Source: Golubevia sp. BC0850
Lineage: Eukaryota > Basidiomycota > Exobasidiomycetes > Golubeviales > Golubeviaceae
Direction of reading: 5' to 3'
Length of the DNA stretch: 64,000 nucleotides
Assembly (NCBI GenBank): GCA_012976225.1
Contig: JAAVVG010000010.1
Span: 558,001 to 622,000 of the forward strand
Both the position numbers and the translations under genes were made by a program. Below the pieces are notes generated by a model. The model was not told the DNA's origin, ran no database searches, and worked only from the letters and a program-made list of their open reading frames with translations. Positions 10,238 to 21,617 of this stretch are shown in pieces; the stretch's first letter is position 1; every line of letters begins with the position of its first letter.

Positions 10238-12566
10238 TCAATTTGCATTTCTAGCCCTTTCCTCCAATTTCTTCCATTCTTCTACCAATCCTCTATAGAT
10301 TTCAGCTTTCTTCTCCTCAGGTTTAGCTACGATAAGAACTCCATTCTCGACCTCTTGATTCGGATTCTTCTGCACCGCCATTCCCTCTTCTTGCTCTTCT
10401 TTCTCTCCAATCTTTTTGAGCTCATCAACTAGGGCACCAAAAGTGACTTGCTTGTTATTTTCGTTGTTCAGCTTCTCCCATCCCCATCTAGCTTTATACG
10501 CAGCAGCCACTGAACAACTGTTCTGGTTTGCGACTCTGTATTCTCTAGCTTTCGGATCATAAGAGACTGGCTTTCCGATCTTGCAACCTAAAATGTTAGC
10601 TGCTGTTTGACAGATCACTGGGTTTGAAGAAGCTCCTCCAACAGCGAAAACCTTGTTCAATGGACTTGAAGATTCAGTGACTTCTGTTGACGAGTCTTGA
10701 CCGACGATCATGGAACTGCGAACTCGGTAGTTTAGGAATTGAGTTTCTAAGATGGAAGCAGCGTTTTGGGATTTCGAATCAAAGTCAGAGGAAAGTTTTG
10801 ACCACTCTGGTTTGGAAGAATCGACTGAACCAGGGGTGACGTATCTGTGAGTTCCGGAAGCTCCTGAGGGCTAATGGAAGGGGAAACCAAACGGCGGAAT
10901 TGGGGGAGTCAGGGAAGTAAGGTGAGAAGGAGAGGAAGTGGGAAACACAAGAGTCAGCAATGAAGAGCCATCTAAGGAAGCGATCGATGAAGAGACGGGC
11001 AGAAACGCGGGCAAAGAAGATGGACTGCTCGGGAGGCATAACCTCGAGATCCCTCCAAACGGAAAAGAAGCAAACTCACAATGATCTCAGGTTTCAACCA
11101 ATAAAATCCAACAACTCTTTCTTCTCCTTCCTTCATCGAATTCTGTTCAACATCCCTATTGAATTTTCCCCAATCCTTCCCACAATATTCATCTCTAACC
11201 CATTCTCTAGCCAAACTTCCATTCTTATAAACCAACATATTGAACCAACTCAATTCTCCCTTTTTAATTCCACTACTAGCTGGATTGATAAAAGCGTGGA
11301 ATTCAGGATGAGGATTATATTCTTCAGTCGAAACTAGAACTGTATCTGAAGTTCCAAGACTGATGATAGCTTCTTTAGGTCTAATGGGAAATGACAGAAA
11401 GGTGGCTGGATTATCACCAGTTGAAGGAAAAACTTGGCAGGTTTTTGAGAATCCGTGACGGGTGATCCAGTAAGATCCAATGGTGGAAACTGGAGATGAA
11501 GAATCGAAGTAGATTTTTCCTAGCTTTCGCTCTAGTTCTGAGGCGGAAGAATCGGAACCTGGAGTCTGGTAAGATCCGGAACAGAATTTCAGAAGTGAGA
11601 GTTTCCAGAAAGGCTCTAATCGAGAGGAATTGGAAGGTGTAGGATCTGAAGAGGTTGATTCCTGGTTGAGTTTCTCCATGTCCAGTAGATTCATTCCGCA
11701 GGCATCTCTGTGAAAGAAAAGAAAAGGAGAGGTCAAATAAAGTACTCATCGAAGTTCTTCGCTTATGTCGATTCGTGAAAGAAAGGTGAAAGAAGCCACA
11801 AGACCTCTAGCTACTCACGAAGCATCAATCCCTTTGACCTCTCCATCAGCACAAAGTAAAGTAGTAACCAAACTAGAAACCAATCCAATTCGATCAGTCC
11901 TTTCATATTCTTCCGGATTTTCATTCCTGAACTTGTGAATCTGAGCTCCAGTAAATCTGGTGTGAGCTTTACTTCCAGTGATCTTTGCCAAATTCTCAGG
12001 TCCACCTACATGACTTTCCATCAATTTACAAGATCTAACCGTGGAAGAATCTTGCCAATTAGGAACATGTTGTCTAGAAAATGAGGAAGAAAGTTGTTTT
12101 GAAAGCGGTAAATCTGGTGAAAGGTTCGATAGAGTTTGAGAAGATTCTTTAGAATAGTAGACTGATGCGTGTTGCTGATGAGGAGTAGTATAGGAGACGG
12201 AAGAGGTCAGTAATGAAAACGTGTAATTTCAATCTTATAAGGAAAGGAATTTGTGAAACTCACTTGTCCAGCTCCACTAATCCCTTGAACTCTTGCTAGT
12301 TCCCAACCATTTTGCTTAATTTTGTCCATTAAGAGATCGAAAGCTTCAACATACATCATGACTGGTGCCATGACTGTACCTTCTGTCCATTCTTTTTGAA
12401 ATGATGAAATGCCACCTTTGGTTTCATAATGTGGCAGATCCGAATCGAAGTTGATGGCCAATTCCGATACAAGACCAAGGTTTGAAGAAAGAAGAGAGGC
12501 TTTCAAGGATTGAGTAGACAAGTCCAATCCAAGGAATAGTGCAGAAGAAGAAGAAGAAGACGTCAT
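10238..12566 (-). CDS. XKS1: D-xylulose kinase (FGGY carbohydrate kinase family)
   Basis: Four exons: 12566-12264, 12174-11819, 11707-11080, 10870-10238; 639 aa. It phosphorylates D-xylulose to xylulose-5-phosphate in the cytosol, feeding pentose and pentitol breakdown into the pentose phosphate pathway. The N-terminal actin-fold lobe begins LFLGLDLSTQSLKASLLSSN (phosphate 1 loop, G-x-D-x-S-T-x-x-x-K). The substrate loop is ISGAGQ|QHASVYY, spliced across intron 1. Then come HTRFTGAQIHKFRNENPEEY, SDACGMNLLDM, and the C-lobe phosphate-2 motif EAIISLGTSDTVLVSTEEYN. The adenosine region is NKVFAVGGASSNPVICQTAA. Somewhat longer than usual because of a Glu/Lys-rich C-terminal tail. No other pentose-pathway gene is adjacent. 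Assignment to xylulokinase rather than another FGGY kinase rests on overall sequence sense. Confidence 0.88.
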
Positions 12567-13342
12567 TTTTGAAGAATGAATTATGAGACGAAAGAGATGG
12601 AAAGGAAAGAAGTCGAAATCTGAATCTCTCCTTTTTGAATGTCAAGAAGCGCGTTCGGATTCGGTATTCGGTCCAAACGGCGTGAGATCTTCTGCCTTGA
12701 AATGTTCGAGTGGAGCCTCCAAAAAGATAGTTTTTGCTTTTAGAGAAAGACCATCAGAGGAAGAATTGAAATCTTAGGAGGAGCCCAAGTAATCTAGAGC
12801 GAGATTCAAAAACATTTCTCATTCTGCGTCAGAAAACTAAGGTTCGAGATATGAGATCTTCAAACGACAGATAGGCCATTTTGTGAGGATGTGGATGAGA
12901 GGTAGAGTAAGAGGGGGAAGTAGTTACTTTTCAGGTGAGGTGACGTTGGGAGAAAAGAGAGAAGGAAGGGGGGGGACCCAAGATCGAAAAGTTCCGGATC
13001 AAAGAGCTCAAAGGGAGGGGAATAGAAAGACCAAAACGGAACAGAAAAGAAAAGAAAAGGGGAAAAAATAGGAAACAACAGAGAAAGAAGAGGTTGAGAT
13101 TTGAAGTACTTCTTTGAAAAACAAAAAATATGTGGGAAAGAGATGATTTTAAAAGGTTTCCGCCTTCATTTTTTCGAGATCTTTAGATCTTCATTTCTTT
13201 GAGACCGTCCTTAGGAAAAGAAGCAAAGATTGGAGGATGATGAGAAGGATGAGAGGGGAGCAGAGATTTGAAAAAGGGGGAGAGTCACGAACAGAAGAGA
13301 GAAGAAGTGAGGGTCAGTTAAAGATCCTCGACAATCGGTTGA
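12567..13342. other. Intergenic region, xylulokinase 5' side / TCTP 3' side
   Basis: Both neighbours are on the minus strand, so this holds the xylulokinase promoter and the TCTP 3' UTR. The plus strand is strongly purine-rich (about 12890-13310) and yields only low-complexity frames; no gene seen. Confidence 0.45.
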
Positions 13343-14841
13343 TTATCTTGGAGTCTTCACAAGCGAGAATGTCGAGGTATTCACCTTCCATAGAGTGAAG
13401 TAAGGGGTAACACCATCCTCACGGTAGTTGAGGAGAGCGACCATACTGGAGAGAAGGAAGTGAGAATCAAATAATTGAGAGGTGGGAGTCAGCAAATCAA
13501 GGTGAGGTCAATTTGAAGCAATGAGATCAGAGGCAATTTCAAAGTTCAGTTTGGAATTGCACTTTCCCTTTCCGATCAAATAATTGAAGAGGCAAGAGAG
13601 CTTGAAACAGGGAGGACAAAGAAAGTCGAGCTATTTGGCTTTTGAAGAATCTTGAGGAGCTCCAAATCTCAGTTACAAATCCTCAACTCAACTCTTGGAA
13701 GCAAGAAAGAGAGAAGGGGGGGGGGAGGCTTCTGAGATCTAGTTGCAGAACTCCTTCACTTAAAGTGAGACTGAAACCCTAACTTCCCATCCTCTACACT
13801 TTCTTTGTTCCTCTCCATCGAAATGATAGAGAGTTTCCTTAAAAAGCTAGAGCTCTTCCCAAAATCCCAGTCCCTTCAACCAAATTCATGAATCGGGAAA
13901 CATCTCTTCTGAGATCTGGACTCAAAAGATTCTCTGCCAGCCTCTGATCCCCATGCAATTCCCTGTTCGCACTGAATTTCCTCCGCAATTCTGTAAAAGT
14001 CATTCGAATTCACATAGCATGAACGAATCTCCATCTTCAAACGATCCCATCAACATCTTTTCACTTCTCCGAATGCGAAACTTTGCTCTCAAAACCCTCT
14101 TTCTTGATTCCTCTCTCACTATTCCAGATCTAACTCACCCGTCAGGATTCATACTTTCCCCAGTATAGAATTCATAATCCTTAAAGTTACCCACCACTTT
14201 TTTAGCAAAAGCAGCCGCACCTTTTTCGAAAGCCTCAACTCTTTCTGGGTTACTAGTTTCCAATTCTTTCTTAATGGTCTTCATATAACCTTTCAAGTAA
14301 GAGAGATAACTTTTCTTATCGAATTGGGTGGATTGTAATCTGAAAGTGTGAACTACGTTAATGACTTGAGAACCACCGTTCTCTAGAGCTTCTTGTTGTT
14401 CTTCAGCTGAAGGGTTACCACCGATATCTACTTCTCCTTCTTGAACTACCATCATTTGAGCATCTACTTCGTAGACAATGTCATCTACTAGAGTGCTGGA
14501 GGTGGGAAGAGGGGAAAGGGTTAGAGAGAAAAGGAGGGGGAAAAGGATGGGGATGGATGAGGGGGATGAGAGTAGGGAACTTACATTTTGTATCCATCAG
14601 AGACCATTTCATCTCCGGTAACGCGGTCAGTGTAAAGCTGATGAGGAGTGGTGGATGTAAAAGTATTTGAGAAGTAAGAGTTAGTTGGTGTGAAATGGGA
14701 GGGGCAAGGCAGGATTGGAACTTAGAGTGAACGTGGGAGTCGAGTTGAGTTGAGGGGGAAAGGGAGAACGCAGAAGAGAAGGGGAAGAAGAATCTGAGGA
14801 TATCATAATGAAATGGGATGGGATGGGTCACTAACCTTCAT
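13343..14841 (-). CDS. TMA19: Translationally controlled tumour protein homologue (TCTP/Tma19)
   Basis: Exons 14841-14836 (only ATG AAG), 14637-14585, 14495-14139, 13445-13343; 172 aa. TCTP is a small, very abundant, ribosome-associated cytosolic protein. The spliced start MKLYTDRVTGDEMVSDGYKM matches the family's N-terminal strand pair; DIVYEVDAQM, GGSQVINVVHTFRLQSTQFD, YLSYLKGYMKTIKKEL and EFYTGESMNPDG|MVALLNYREDG|VTPYF (TCTP signature) follow. The first coding exon is just six bases. The last intron (14138-13446, 693 nt) is several times longer than most introns nearby. After TPYFTLWK the frame reads 14 more residues to a TAA; related proteins end after about eight, so a further small 3' intron starting at GTGAAT is possible and the exact C-terminus is uncertain. 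Head-to-head with NAA10 copy 1. Confidence 0.92.
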
Positions 14842-15017
14842 TGTGAATTAAAAGGTTTAAAAAGAGGTAAGGGGGAGAGAAGAGAAGGATAGGACGAGGA
14901 GGAGAGAAAGAAGAAAGGTGAGAAGAAAAAACTTGGAGTCCTGTTGCTTGACAATTCCAGATTCCAGAAGCAGCCCAATCCAATCGCAAGCAACTCAACC
15001 AATCAGTTCTTTCAATC
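14842..15017. promoter_or_regulatory. Short divergent promoter, TCTP / NAA10 copy 1
   Basis: Only 176 bp separate the two start codons, so both 5' UTRs and core promoters share this space. It contains an A/G-rich block on the plus strand. The second NAA10 gene has an almost identical arrangement with IDH1. Confidence 0.6.
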
Positions 15018-15441
15018 ATGGATATCCGACAAGCCACAGTGAGTCAATTGTCTCCTCCTCCTCTCCTCTTCCATCTTCTAACCTTTTCCCCTTCCCTTTC
15101 CTTCCCTTCCCTTGCCAGGCTTCCGACCTCCTTTCAATCCAGCAATGCAATCTTCACAATCTACCAGAGAACTATACTTTACGATATTATCTCTATCATA
15201 TCCTAACTTGGCCACAACTTTCTTACGTTGCTATCTCAACTGAAGACGAGGGGGAGAGTAAAGGTAAAGCCAAAGGGAAAGGCAAGATTGTAGGATATGT
15301 CTTGGGAAAGATAGATGAGGATTCAAAAGAAAAGGGTGAATTGGTTGGACATGTTACTAGTATTAGTATATTGAGGAATTACAGAAGGTTGGGTTTGGCT
15401 AATAAATTGATGAGGTTGAGTCGTGAGTTAAGAGATAGATT

Positions 15442-15474
<33 letters not shown>

Positions 15475-16066
15475 CTGGTGGGGCCGTTTAAGCTGGAGCT
15501 ATGCAAGGATTTTACGAGATCAGATTGAAGCTCTGCAGATTGCTTAGTGAGGGGCTTCTGATTCAGTGGAAGAAAAGTGGCATACGTCCTCTACCGAACC
15601 TTCTATCAATTCCAGCTCTTCTCTGATCTCTCCTTCCCTGCCATTTCTCTGGACCATCCCATTCTTCTCCTTTTTCTTCTCCGAATTTTTCGTATCCTCC
15701 CAAACCCAATCTCAATCTCACTCGCTCAGAGGACTCAATGCGAGAAGTATTCGGAGCCTCACACGTCTCACTTCACGTTCGACAGACGAATCGAGCTGCT
15801 ATTAGTCTTTATCGAGATTCTTTAGGTTTCACAGTCAAGGAAATTGAGGTCGGATATTGTCAGTAACCCCTCTTTTGTTCAGTCATAAGAGTTAGAAAAG
15901 TGGAGCTGGTTTACTGATTTTGTGTTCTTTTCTCCCTTTTATTTCCTATTTTTGCCCCCACGTCTCTTTTTCTCTCCCTCTCCCCTTGGTCACACCTTTC
16001 TGTTTTCTTGTGGATCGTATAGATGGAGATGGAGAGGATGCTATGTCTATGAGGTTAGAACTCTAG
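15018..16066 (+). CDS. NAA10: N-alpha-acetyltransferase 10 (NatA catalytic subunit), copy 1
   Basis: Exons 15018-15038, 15119-15422, 15730-15858, 16023-16066; 165 aa. NAA10 with NAA15 forms NatA, which acetylates Ser/Ala/Thr/Gly/Cys N-termini on the ribosome. The GNAT fold starts [19 protein letters not shown], with the conserved LPENY (catalytic-site Glu in the human enzyme), [44 protein letters not shown] (acetyl-CoA R-x-x-G-x-A loop), [20 protein letters not shown] and a spliced end [17 protein letters not shown] charged insert rich in Gly/Lys/Glu (about residues 48-62) replaces the shorter beta3-beta4 loop. Intron 2 carries an (AG)14 tract. Closer to animal NAA10 than copy 2 in the YYLYH..SWPQLSY region. 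Without intron 3 the frame would stop two codons later (CAG TAA), so this join matters. Confidence 0.92.
15447..15474 (+). repeat. (AG)14 microsatellite in NAA10 copy 1 intron 2
   Basis: Uninterrupted AG dinucleotide run of 28 bases, 25 bases after the intron 2 donor. Likely length-polymorphic. No role in splicing is evident. Confidence 0.9.
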
Positions 16067-16361
16067 GGAAAGAAGAGTAGCCAGTCGCAGGCAGGTGGCG
16101 GTGGGGATCTGATTGTTTGACCTTGATTTGATTCGTTTTGCCATCAATACTTTCCTTTATCTGTTTGAATTAATTCTTTCCATCTAAAAGTTGTTTTGAA
16201 GATCAGACTTCTAAAGAATCTCGGTGCCCTCGAAGTCGAGACGCTCGAACTTTTTCCTCTTGGACTCTTCTCCTCTCCCCACTTCTCCCCTACCGATCAC
16301 CTACTCACTCGTCCGCTCCTCTCCTCAAATTCCAGTAGGAGCTTGAAACAGGCCCTGAAGA

Positions 16362-18521
16362 ATGTCAGTTCAATTACTGCTACGACGATCTCTTAAAGTG
16401 GTTGAAACTTCTTCATTCAGTTCTAGAAACAATCTTAGCTCAGTCATCAATCCAACTTCTTCCTCCTTCAATCGACTTTCAATCCGGAATTATGCAACTC
16501 CTTCGGATGAAAAATTCTTAAATGATCTCAAGAATGCGAAAGAAGCTGAAGCTAAGAAGTCATCTTCTTCAACCAATTCCAATTCCAATTCCAATCCATC
16601 TCCTTCCACTTCCTCCTCTGATCCAACACAACAATCACCATCTCTAGCACCTCTACCAAAATCTTTCTCAATGGATGTTGATATGCCAGAACCTGAATTA
16701 CCTGCTATCTCAGATGGCGGAGAAGGTGGAAAGGGAAAAGGTGGGAGAACAGGAGCTAAAGCAAAGAAAACTCAACAATCCTCTGGTTCTATACCTGGAG
16801 GTGGAATTGGCTTTGCCTTGATTTCTACAGGTGCTTTGGCCATGCTAGGTTACAACTATGGTAGAGAATTTCAGGATCCTGTGGCTATTGAGATGCATAA
16901 AGATGTGAGTATCCGAGAACAGGTTTAGAGGTGGAGAGAAAGAAGACTATACTGAGAAGAGAAGAGGTAAAGTGCAAAGACATTTCGAGTGTCTTGCAAA
17001 CGCTTAAAGTATCCCACAGAGGAGGTCAGGAAAGGTGGAAGAGGAAGAGGGTTGGGAGAAAGAGAAGATCTAGAAATTCGAGGAGGAGAAAGTGCTCCTT
17101 CTCGACAAGATAGTCACGCTCCTCTGCTCAACGTTGAGCTGCAAACTTCATTATTGGCTGTCACTTCGATCCTGATGGCAGGGTTGGAGAAGAGACAGGC
17201 GCGGGAGAGGACGAGGGTCTCCACTCTCTTCAAGTCCTCTAACTTTCAAGACTACTCTTTTATTGTTTTCTCATTTTCCGCCCTTTCTCCTACTTTCTTT
17301 TTCACAGAACCCACTCGCCAAGACTTGGTTCGGTAGAATCCGACTACGATTATCAAACGTTTCCGAAGAATATTCTCGACCAGTTTGGGAAGTTTTATTA
17401 CCAGATCCATTACCTTCACCATATCAACGACCATACACCTTAGTACTAGATCTAGATGATTTATTAATTCATTCTTCCTGGTCAAGAGCTAAAGGATGGC
17501 AAATAGCAAAACGTCCAGGTTTAGATTATTTCTTGGGATATCTTTCACAATTTTATGAAATTGTGATTTATACAAGACAACCTTTTTTCACTGCTGAACA
17601 AGTGGTTGATAAATTAGATCCAGATAAAAGGAAAATTATGTATAGTCTTTTTAAAGAAGCTTGTAGAAGTCATCAGGGGAAATTGGTGAAGGATTTAAGT
17701 TCTTTAAATAGAGATCCTAAGAAAGTCATCGTTTTGGATACTGAATCTGATGGGTTCATGTTACAACCTGAAAATGGGATTTTGGTGAAACCTTGGAAAG
17801 GTGAAAAAGGCGATAGAGAATTGATGGGATTATTGAATTTCTTGGAAAGTGAGTTTGAAACCATCCGAACTCATTCAAATCTGTTCACAAAGCTCCGTGT
17901 TCATGACCTGTCCCTCCCACCTTCTTTATTTTCTCAGCAATTGGTATCTACGGTATCCCAGACGTCCGAACGACTATAGCAGCTTATTCAGGTACTCACA
18001 TTCCAACCGAACATGCTCGTAGACAAGCTGCTATTAAACAACAAGAAACTCGACCTAAAGCTTCTGGTATGAAACTGTTTGGATCAGGTATTAGAGAACC
18101 TTCAAGTGCTACGAAAGCTGCTAGTTGGTTTGATACTGAAAGAAAGAGATATCAGGATGGTTATGCTGAAGACGAGAAATATTGGAAAGAGAATGGAGAT
18201 GCTTTTAGACAACAGGCTAAGGAGGAACAGGAGAGACAGATTAAGGAAATGAAGATGAGCGCTTGGGGGTGAGTACCTTTTGATTTGGAGATTCATGCTC
18301 AAGAGAGTTCTGCAAGGAGTGCGAAGCAAAAGTCCAATTCGGGGTTTTCGTTCGCGTATCTTTCCTACTTGCTCTTCCTTGCAATCTATGCTTGTCTGCT
18401 TGTCATATTAAACCGTCTTCCGTTCCTCTCTTCCAGATTCTTAACCGGAGCAGCAGGTGCTCCACCTACAGCAGCTGAAGGCCAGCAGCCGCAACAATCC
18501 TCTCCGCCATCATCCTCATAG
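16362..18521 (+). CDS. TIM50: Mitochondrial import inner membrane translocase subunit Tim50
   Basis: Exons 16362-16904, 17308-17848, 17938-18268, 18437-18521; 499 aa. Tim50 is the presequence receptor of the TIM23 complex, handing precursors from TOM to the inner-membrane channel. The N-terminus ([15 protein letters not shown], Arg/Ser-rich) is a mitochondrial presequence, followed by a Ser/Asn linker, a Gly-rich stretch and one inner-membrane helix ([20 protein letters not shown], about residues 149-168). The intermembrane-space part is an FCP1/NIF-type domain: [77 protein letters not shown]. It keeps a D-x-D at the ancestral phosphatase motif but with Leu instead of the catalytic Thr, fitting a non-enzymatic receptor. 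A charged coiled tail ends in a Pro/Gln/Ser-rich stretch. Intron 1 is long (403 nt). Confidence 0.93.
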
Positions 18522-19202
18522 ATTTCATTCCACTTCAGTCTGAAGTGACATTCTCAGCTTTGCCCTATTCGACTCTTTTGCCCTCAGAAGAACCACCGAT
18601 CACATCATGTATTTTCTTCTCGTTACTTGTCTCATCTTTATGCAATTTTCCCACCTCTCAAAAATCAACCTCTCGCGTTCTATCATCTTAAAAATGAAAC
18701 CTCTCTTTTTCTCATAACTAATCCTTTTGCAAATTTGTCTTTCAAATCTTCAGAGTGCCATAGATCTGTCAACTCGAGCTCCGATCTGGCGAGATTCTGT
18801 CATTTGAAAGAAACGATTACACACAATGAAAGCTGAAAGGAGAGAAACGACAAGCAAAGTTAGATCTATATTGATTAGAAAAGAAAGATGAAGAGAACAA
18901 AACAAACGATAGGGAAAATGCAAAAAAGAGTGACCAAGAGAAGACGACCGGAAAAAGGGGGAGAGAAGAAAACTAAACCGGAAGAAATTAGACAGTTCTA
19001 GGGTTCTAGGCTTTTATGTGTGTGTCATGAGGAAGAGAAAAGATGAAGTATAGGTCGTAAAAAGGGGTTAGTGGTTGGGATGGAAGAAGAAATCTAATGT
19101 TTTAATGTCCGTTGGCTTTGAAGATGGCGAGGCAGGTAGGGAATTGAATTATACCTTATGAAGAGTTCGTATTGATCATGATGGGAGGTAATTTGAAGGT
19201 AG
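18522..19202. other. Convergent intergenic region
   Basis: 681 bp between the TIM50 stop and the hydrolase stop. Open frames are short and Ser/Phe-rich. Nothing recognisable. Confidence 0.45.
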
Positions 19203-21333
19203 TTAGAAGAGGAGACCGACTCCCAAAGCGACCAAGATCATAGAAGATGGGATTACTAAGATGTTTGAGGCACTGGTGTCATTTGAAGAGGTGTTGTTAC
19301 CACTTGGTCCATCTGAAGAATCAGTTCCAGCATCTGCATTTGGGCTTGATCCCTCATCTTGATCGCTAGTGGAAGCGCCAGTACCGCTTGAGGATTCAGA
19401 TTCGTCATCGATCACTAGTTGAGGGTTCTTGTTGTCGATGGATCCAAATAGGTAGCTCTGAGTGGAGGGATCCGCATACATTTGGTAATCTATGTGACTT
19501 GTATTAATGAAATTCAAGTTGAAGGTACTTGGCTTTCCATTTGGTAGTTCATCTAGAGCTTTGAAGAAGTTTTGACCTCGTTCTAGGTGAGAAGCTCCTT
19601 GGAAGAAGGCGGCACATTGAGTGGTTCCTAGAGGTCGGGGGAGGACAGATTTGAATTCAGAGAAGATGAAAAGGAGTTGAAATGAAGCAGAGAGAAAGGA
19701 GGGGAGCGAAGAGAGAGCAAATGGAAGTCAGAGGCAAGTTGAGTGGATCTCATCCACTCCGAGTGAAGGCAAAAGGAAAGTCCAATAGGGTGAAAGAGAA
19801 AGAACTCACCAGATCCAGTGTCTTGCAGACCAAGAGCAGTAAGCGTCTGTCTGTTCAGATATTGATTGAGGACTTTGGTCTCATTGCTTCCGATGTCAGC
19901 CCTTCTGTACTTTGGAATGGTAGACAAAGAAGTCGCGTTCAGCCCTGTTGGCCAGTCTGCGTAGTCTGGGCATGATTCGACACCAGTAGTGTTCGGTCTC
20001 TGATAAGGGAAGAGGAGAGGAAAGGAGAGTGTCAAAAGCTCATTCTCTGAGAGAGGCCAACAACCATCACCCAACTCGAACAACTCACCTGCTGAATCGG
20101 CCAGACATAGGCTCCTGGGTTTCCAATCCAACTGTACAAATTAGTATCGTCGACGGTTGGCTTTCTCAAGACAGAGTATCTCTGGACAGTAGAGGCTGTT
20201 AGGATGAATTAGAATTCATGATCAGTCTAAATTTCCGGTCTCCAGCCCTCCTGACGAATTGGACCCATTCGTTTCATCTGTTGACTCACCTCCTAGAGAG
20301 TGCCCAGAAAGCACAACCGAATTCAAGTTAGGGAACTTCGATTTATCGAAATAATGAGAAGTCATAGCGTCCAACGCAGCCATCATAGAGTATCTTGGGC
20401 CATCTGGTGATCTGGAATCACTGACTCCACTCCAAGCACTTCCTTCCCAGGCTAAATCAGTTGCGACTCCTGATCCTTTGGCTTTGTCGTCGGTGTTTAA
20501 GAATTGAGGAGCTACAATCAAGATAGATGCTAAATCGATAGATCTGTCATTTGCTGCAGCACATAAGAGAGAGTTTCTAACCAATTGAGCGTATTTCCAA
20601 GCGTCTCGTGGTTGACCAGGCATAGCCATCACTACTCTTTTGACGTTCGCATAGTCTTTTCCAAACTCTTCATAGTAAGGCATAGTAGCATCTCCAACGT
20701 TGACGTCTCTTTTGAGGTCGAAGTAAGTGACTGTTGGTAGACCTTCCCAACCTCCTCCATTTCCAAATGAACCGTTGACTGCAGCTCCAGTGACTAGATG
20801 AGGAAGAGACGAAGTATGTAGAGAAGGAAGTGAGTGAGTGACTGCTGACTGAGTGACCTTGGTTTGACTGAGCTGCCTGTCTCGCTCTCAATTGTAGTCG
20901 CTCGAAACCTTCTAACCAGATGTCAAGTTCATCTACAACACTTCTCATAAGGTCTACGGCTAACGAGTCGACTCTATCCGTCCAAAGCTTGATTCTCCCA
21001 TGCCCCTTGCCACTGTTTCGAAACTCTCTTCAGAACACCAACACCAACAGCACCAGCCAACTCACCAAAGATGGTAGGACAATATGAGAGTTGAGAGAAA
21101 GAATCACTTCCATTCAAGTTGGTGACAGAAATGAATTGACCAGCAGAGTCCTCTGGTCTTTGACCTGGTGGAGCCGTCCCATTCTGCACTCCATCGATGA
21201 TGTAAGTGTTGATATCTAGAAGGTTAACATCTTGACGAGCGTTCAAAGATCGTGATTTGACTAGAGTTGCAGATGAAGGTGAGAGTAAAGCGGTGGAAGC
21301 AGCCAAGAGAGTCAAGGTTTGTATTGAGAGCAT
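19203..21333 (-). CDS. Secreted, probably GPI-anchored alpha/beta-hydrolase
   Basis: Exons 21333-21066, 20959-20858, 20793-20290, 20195-20089, 19999-19810, 19627-19203; 531 aa. The N-terminus is a signal peptide (MLSIQTLTLLAASTALLSPS...ATL). The core has the lipase-type nucleophile elbow SVVLSGHSLGG at about residues 283-292, spliced at the second Gly, preceded by the beta strand VKRVVMAMPGQPRDAWKY and oxyanion-side strand LASILIVAPQFLN. After it: ASTVQRYSVLRKP, YSWIGNPGAYVWP, and RPNTTGVESCPDYADWP. A His candidate lies in INTSHIDYQMY. The last about 90 residues are Ser/Asp/Gly/Thr-rich, ending in the hydrophobic run ILVIPSSMILVALGVGLLF with no charged tail, the form of a GPI-attachment signal. 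Substrate unknown. Divergent from the EstB-like gene. Confidence 0.85.
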
Positions 21334-21617
21334 GTTGGAGATTTGTTTGAGAGGAGCAGAAGTTAAAAGAGCAAAGAAACTGAAGCCTTGAGGATTGTCT
21401 ACTTGCAGGAGACAGCTGAAGAGCTCGAAATAAAGGAAGAGAAAGAAATGGAAGGATAGAGAGGAGAAGAGAAACGAGATGTTTGGTCTGGAGAAAGAAG
21501 AGAAGTTTGTGGGAATGTACTGTAACGGAAAGGGTCCCGAGCGTACGGAGCTTCGCTGCAAGTGACGCAAGTGACGAGTCGAGATCTCGACGACTCTTCC
21601 TTCTCTTCAAGCCAAAC
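21334..21617. promoter_or_regulatory. Divergent promoter, GPI hydrolase / EstB-like hydrolase
   Basis: 284 bp between two ATGs pointing apart. The plus-strand frame of the EstB-like gene is open back to 21483, but the first well-placed ATG is at 21618; the upstream part reads Arg/Ser-rich low complexity, so I treat it as UTR. Confidence 0.45.

Noticed and set aside
10960-11337. Plus-strand 125-codon ORF opposite xylulokinase exon 3.
   Set aside because: Shadow of the real minus-strand exon, which carries FGGY motifs.
13953-14168. Plus-strand ORF in the TCTP last intron as a nested gene.
   Set aside because: 71 codons of Ser/Phe/Leu-rich sequence with no support; more likely chance.
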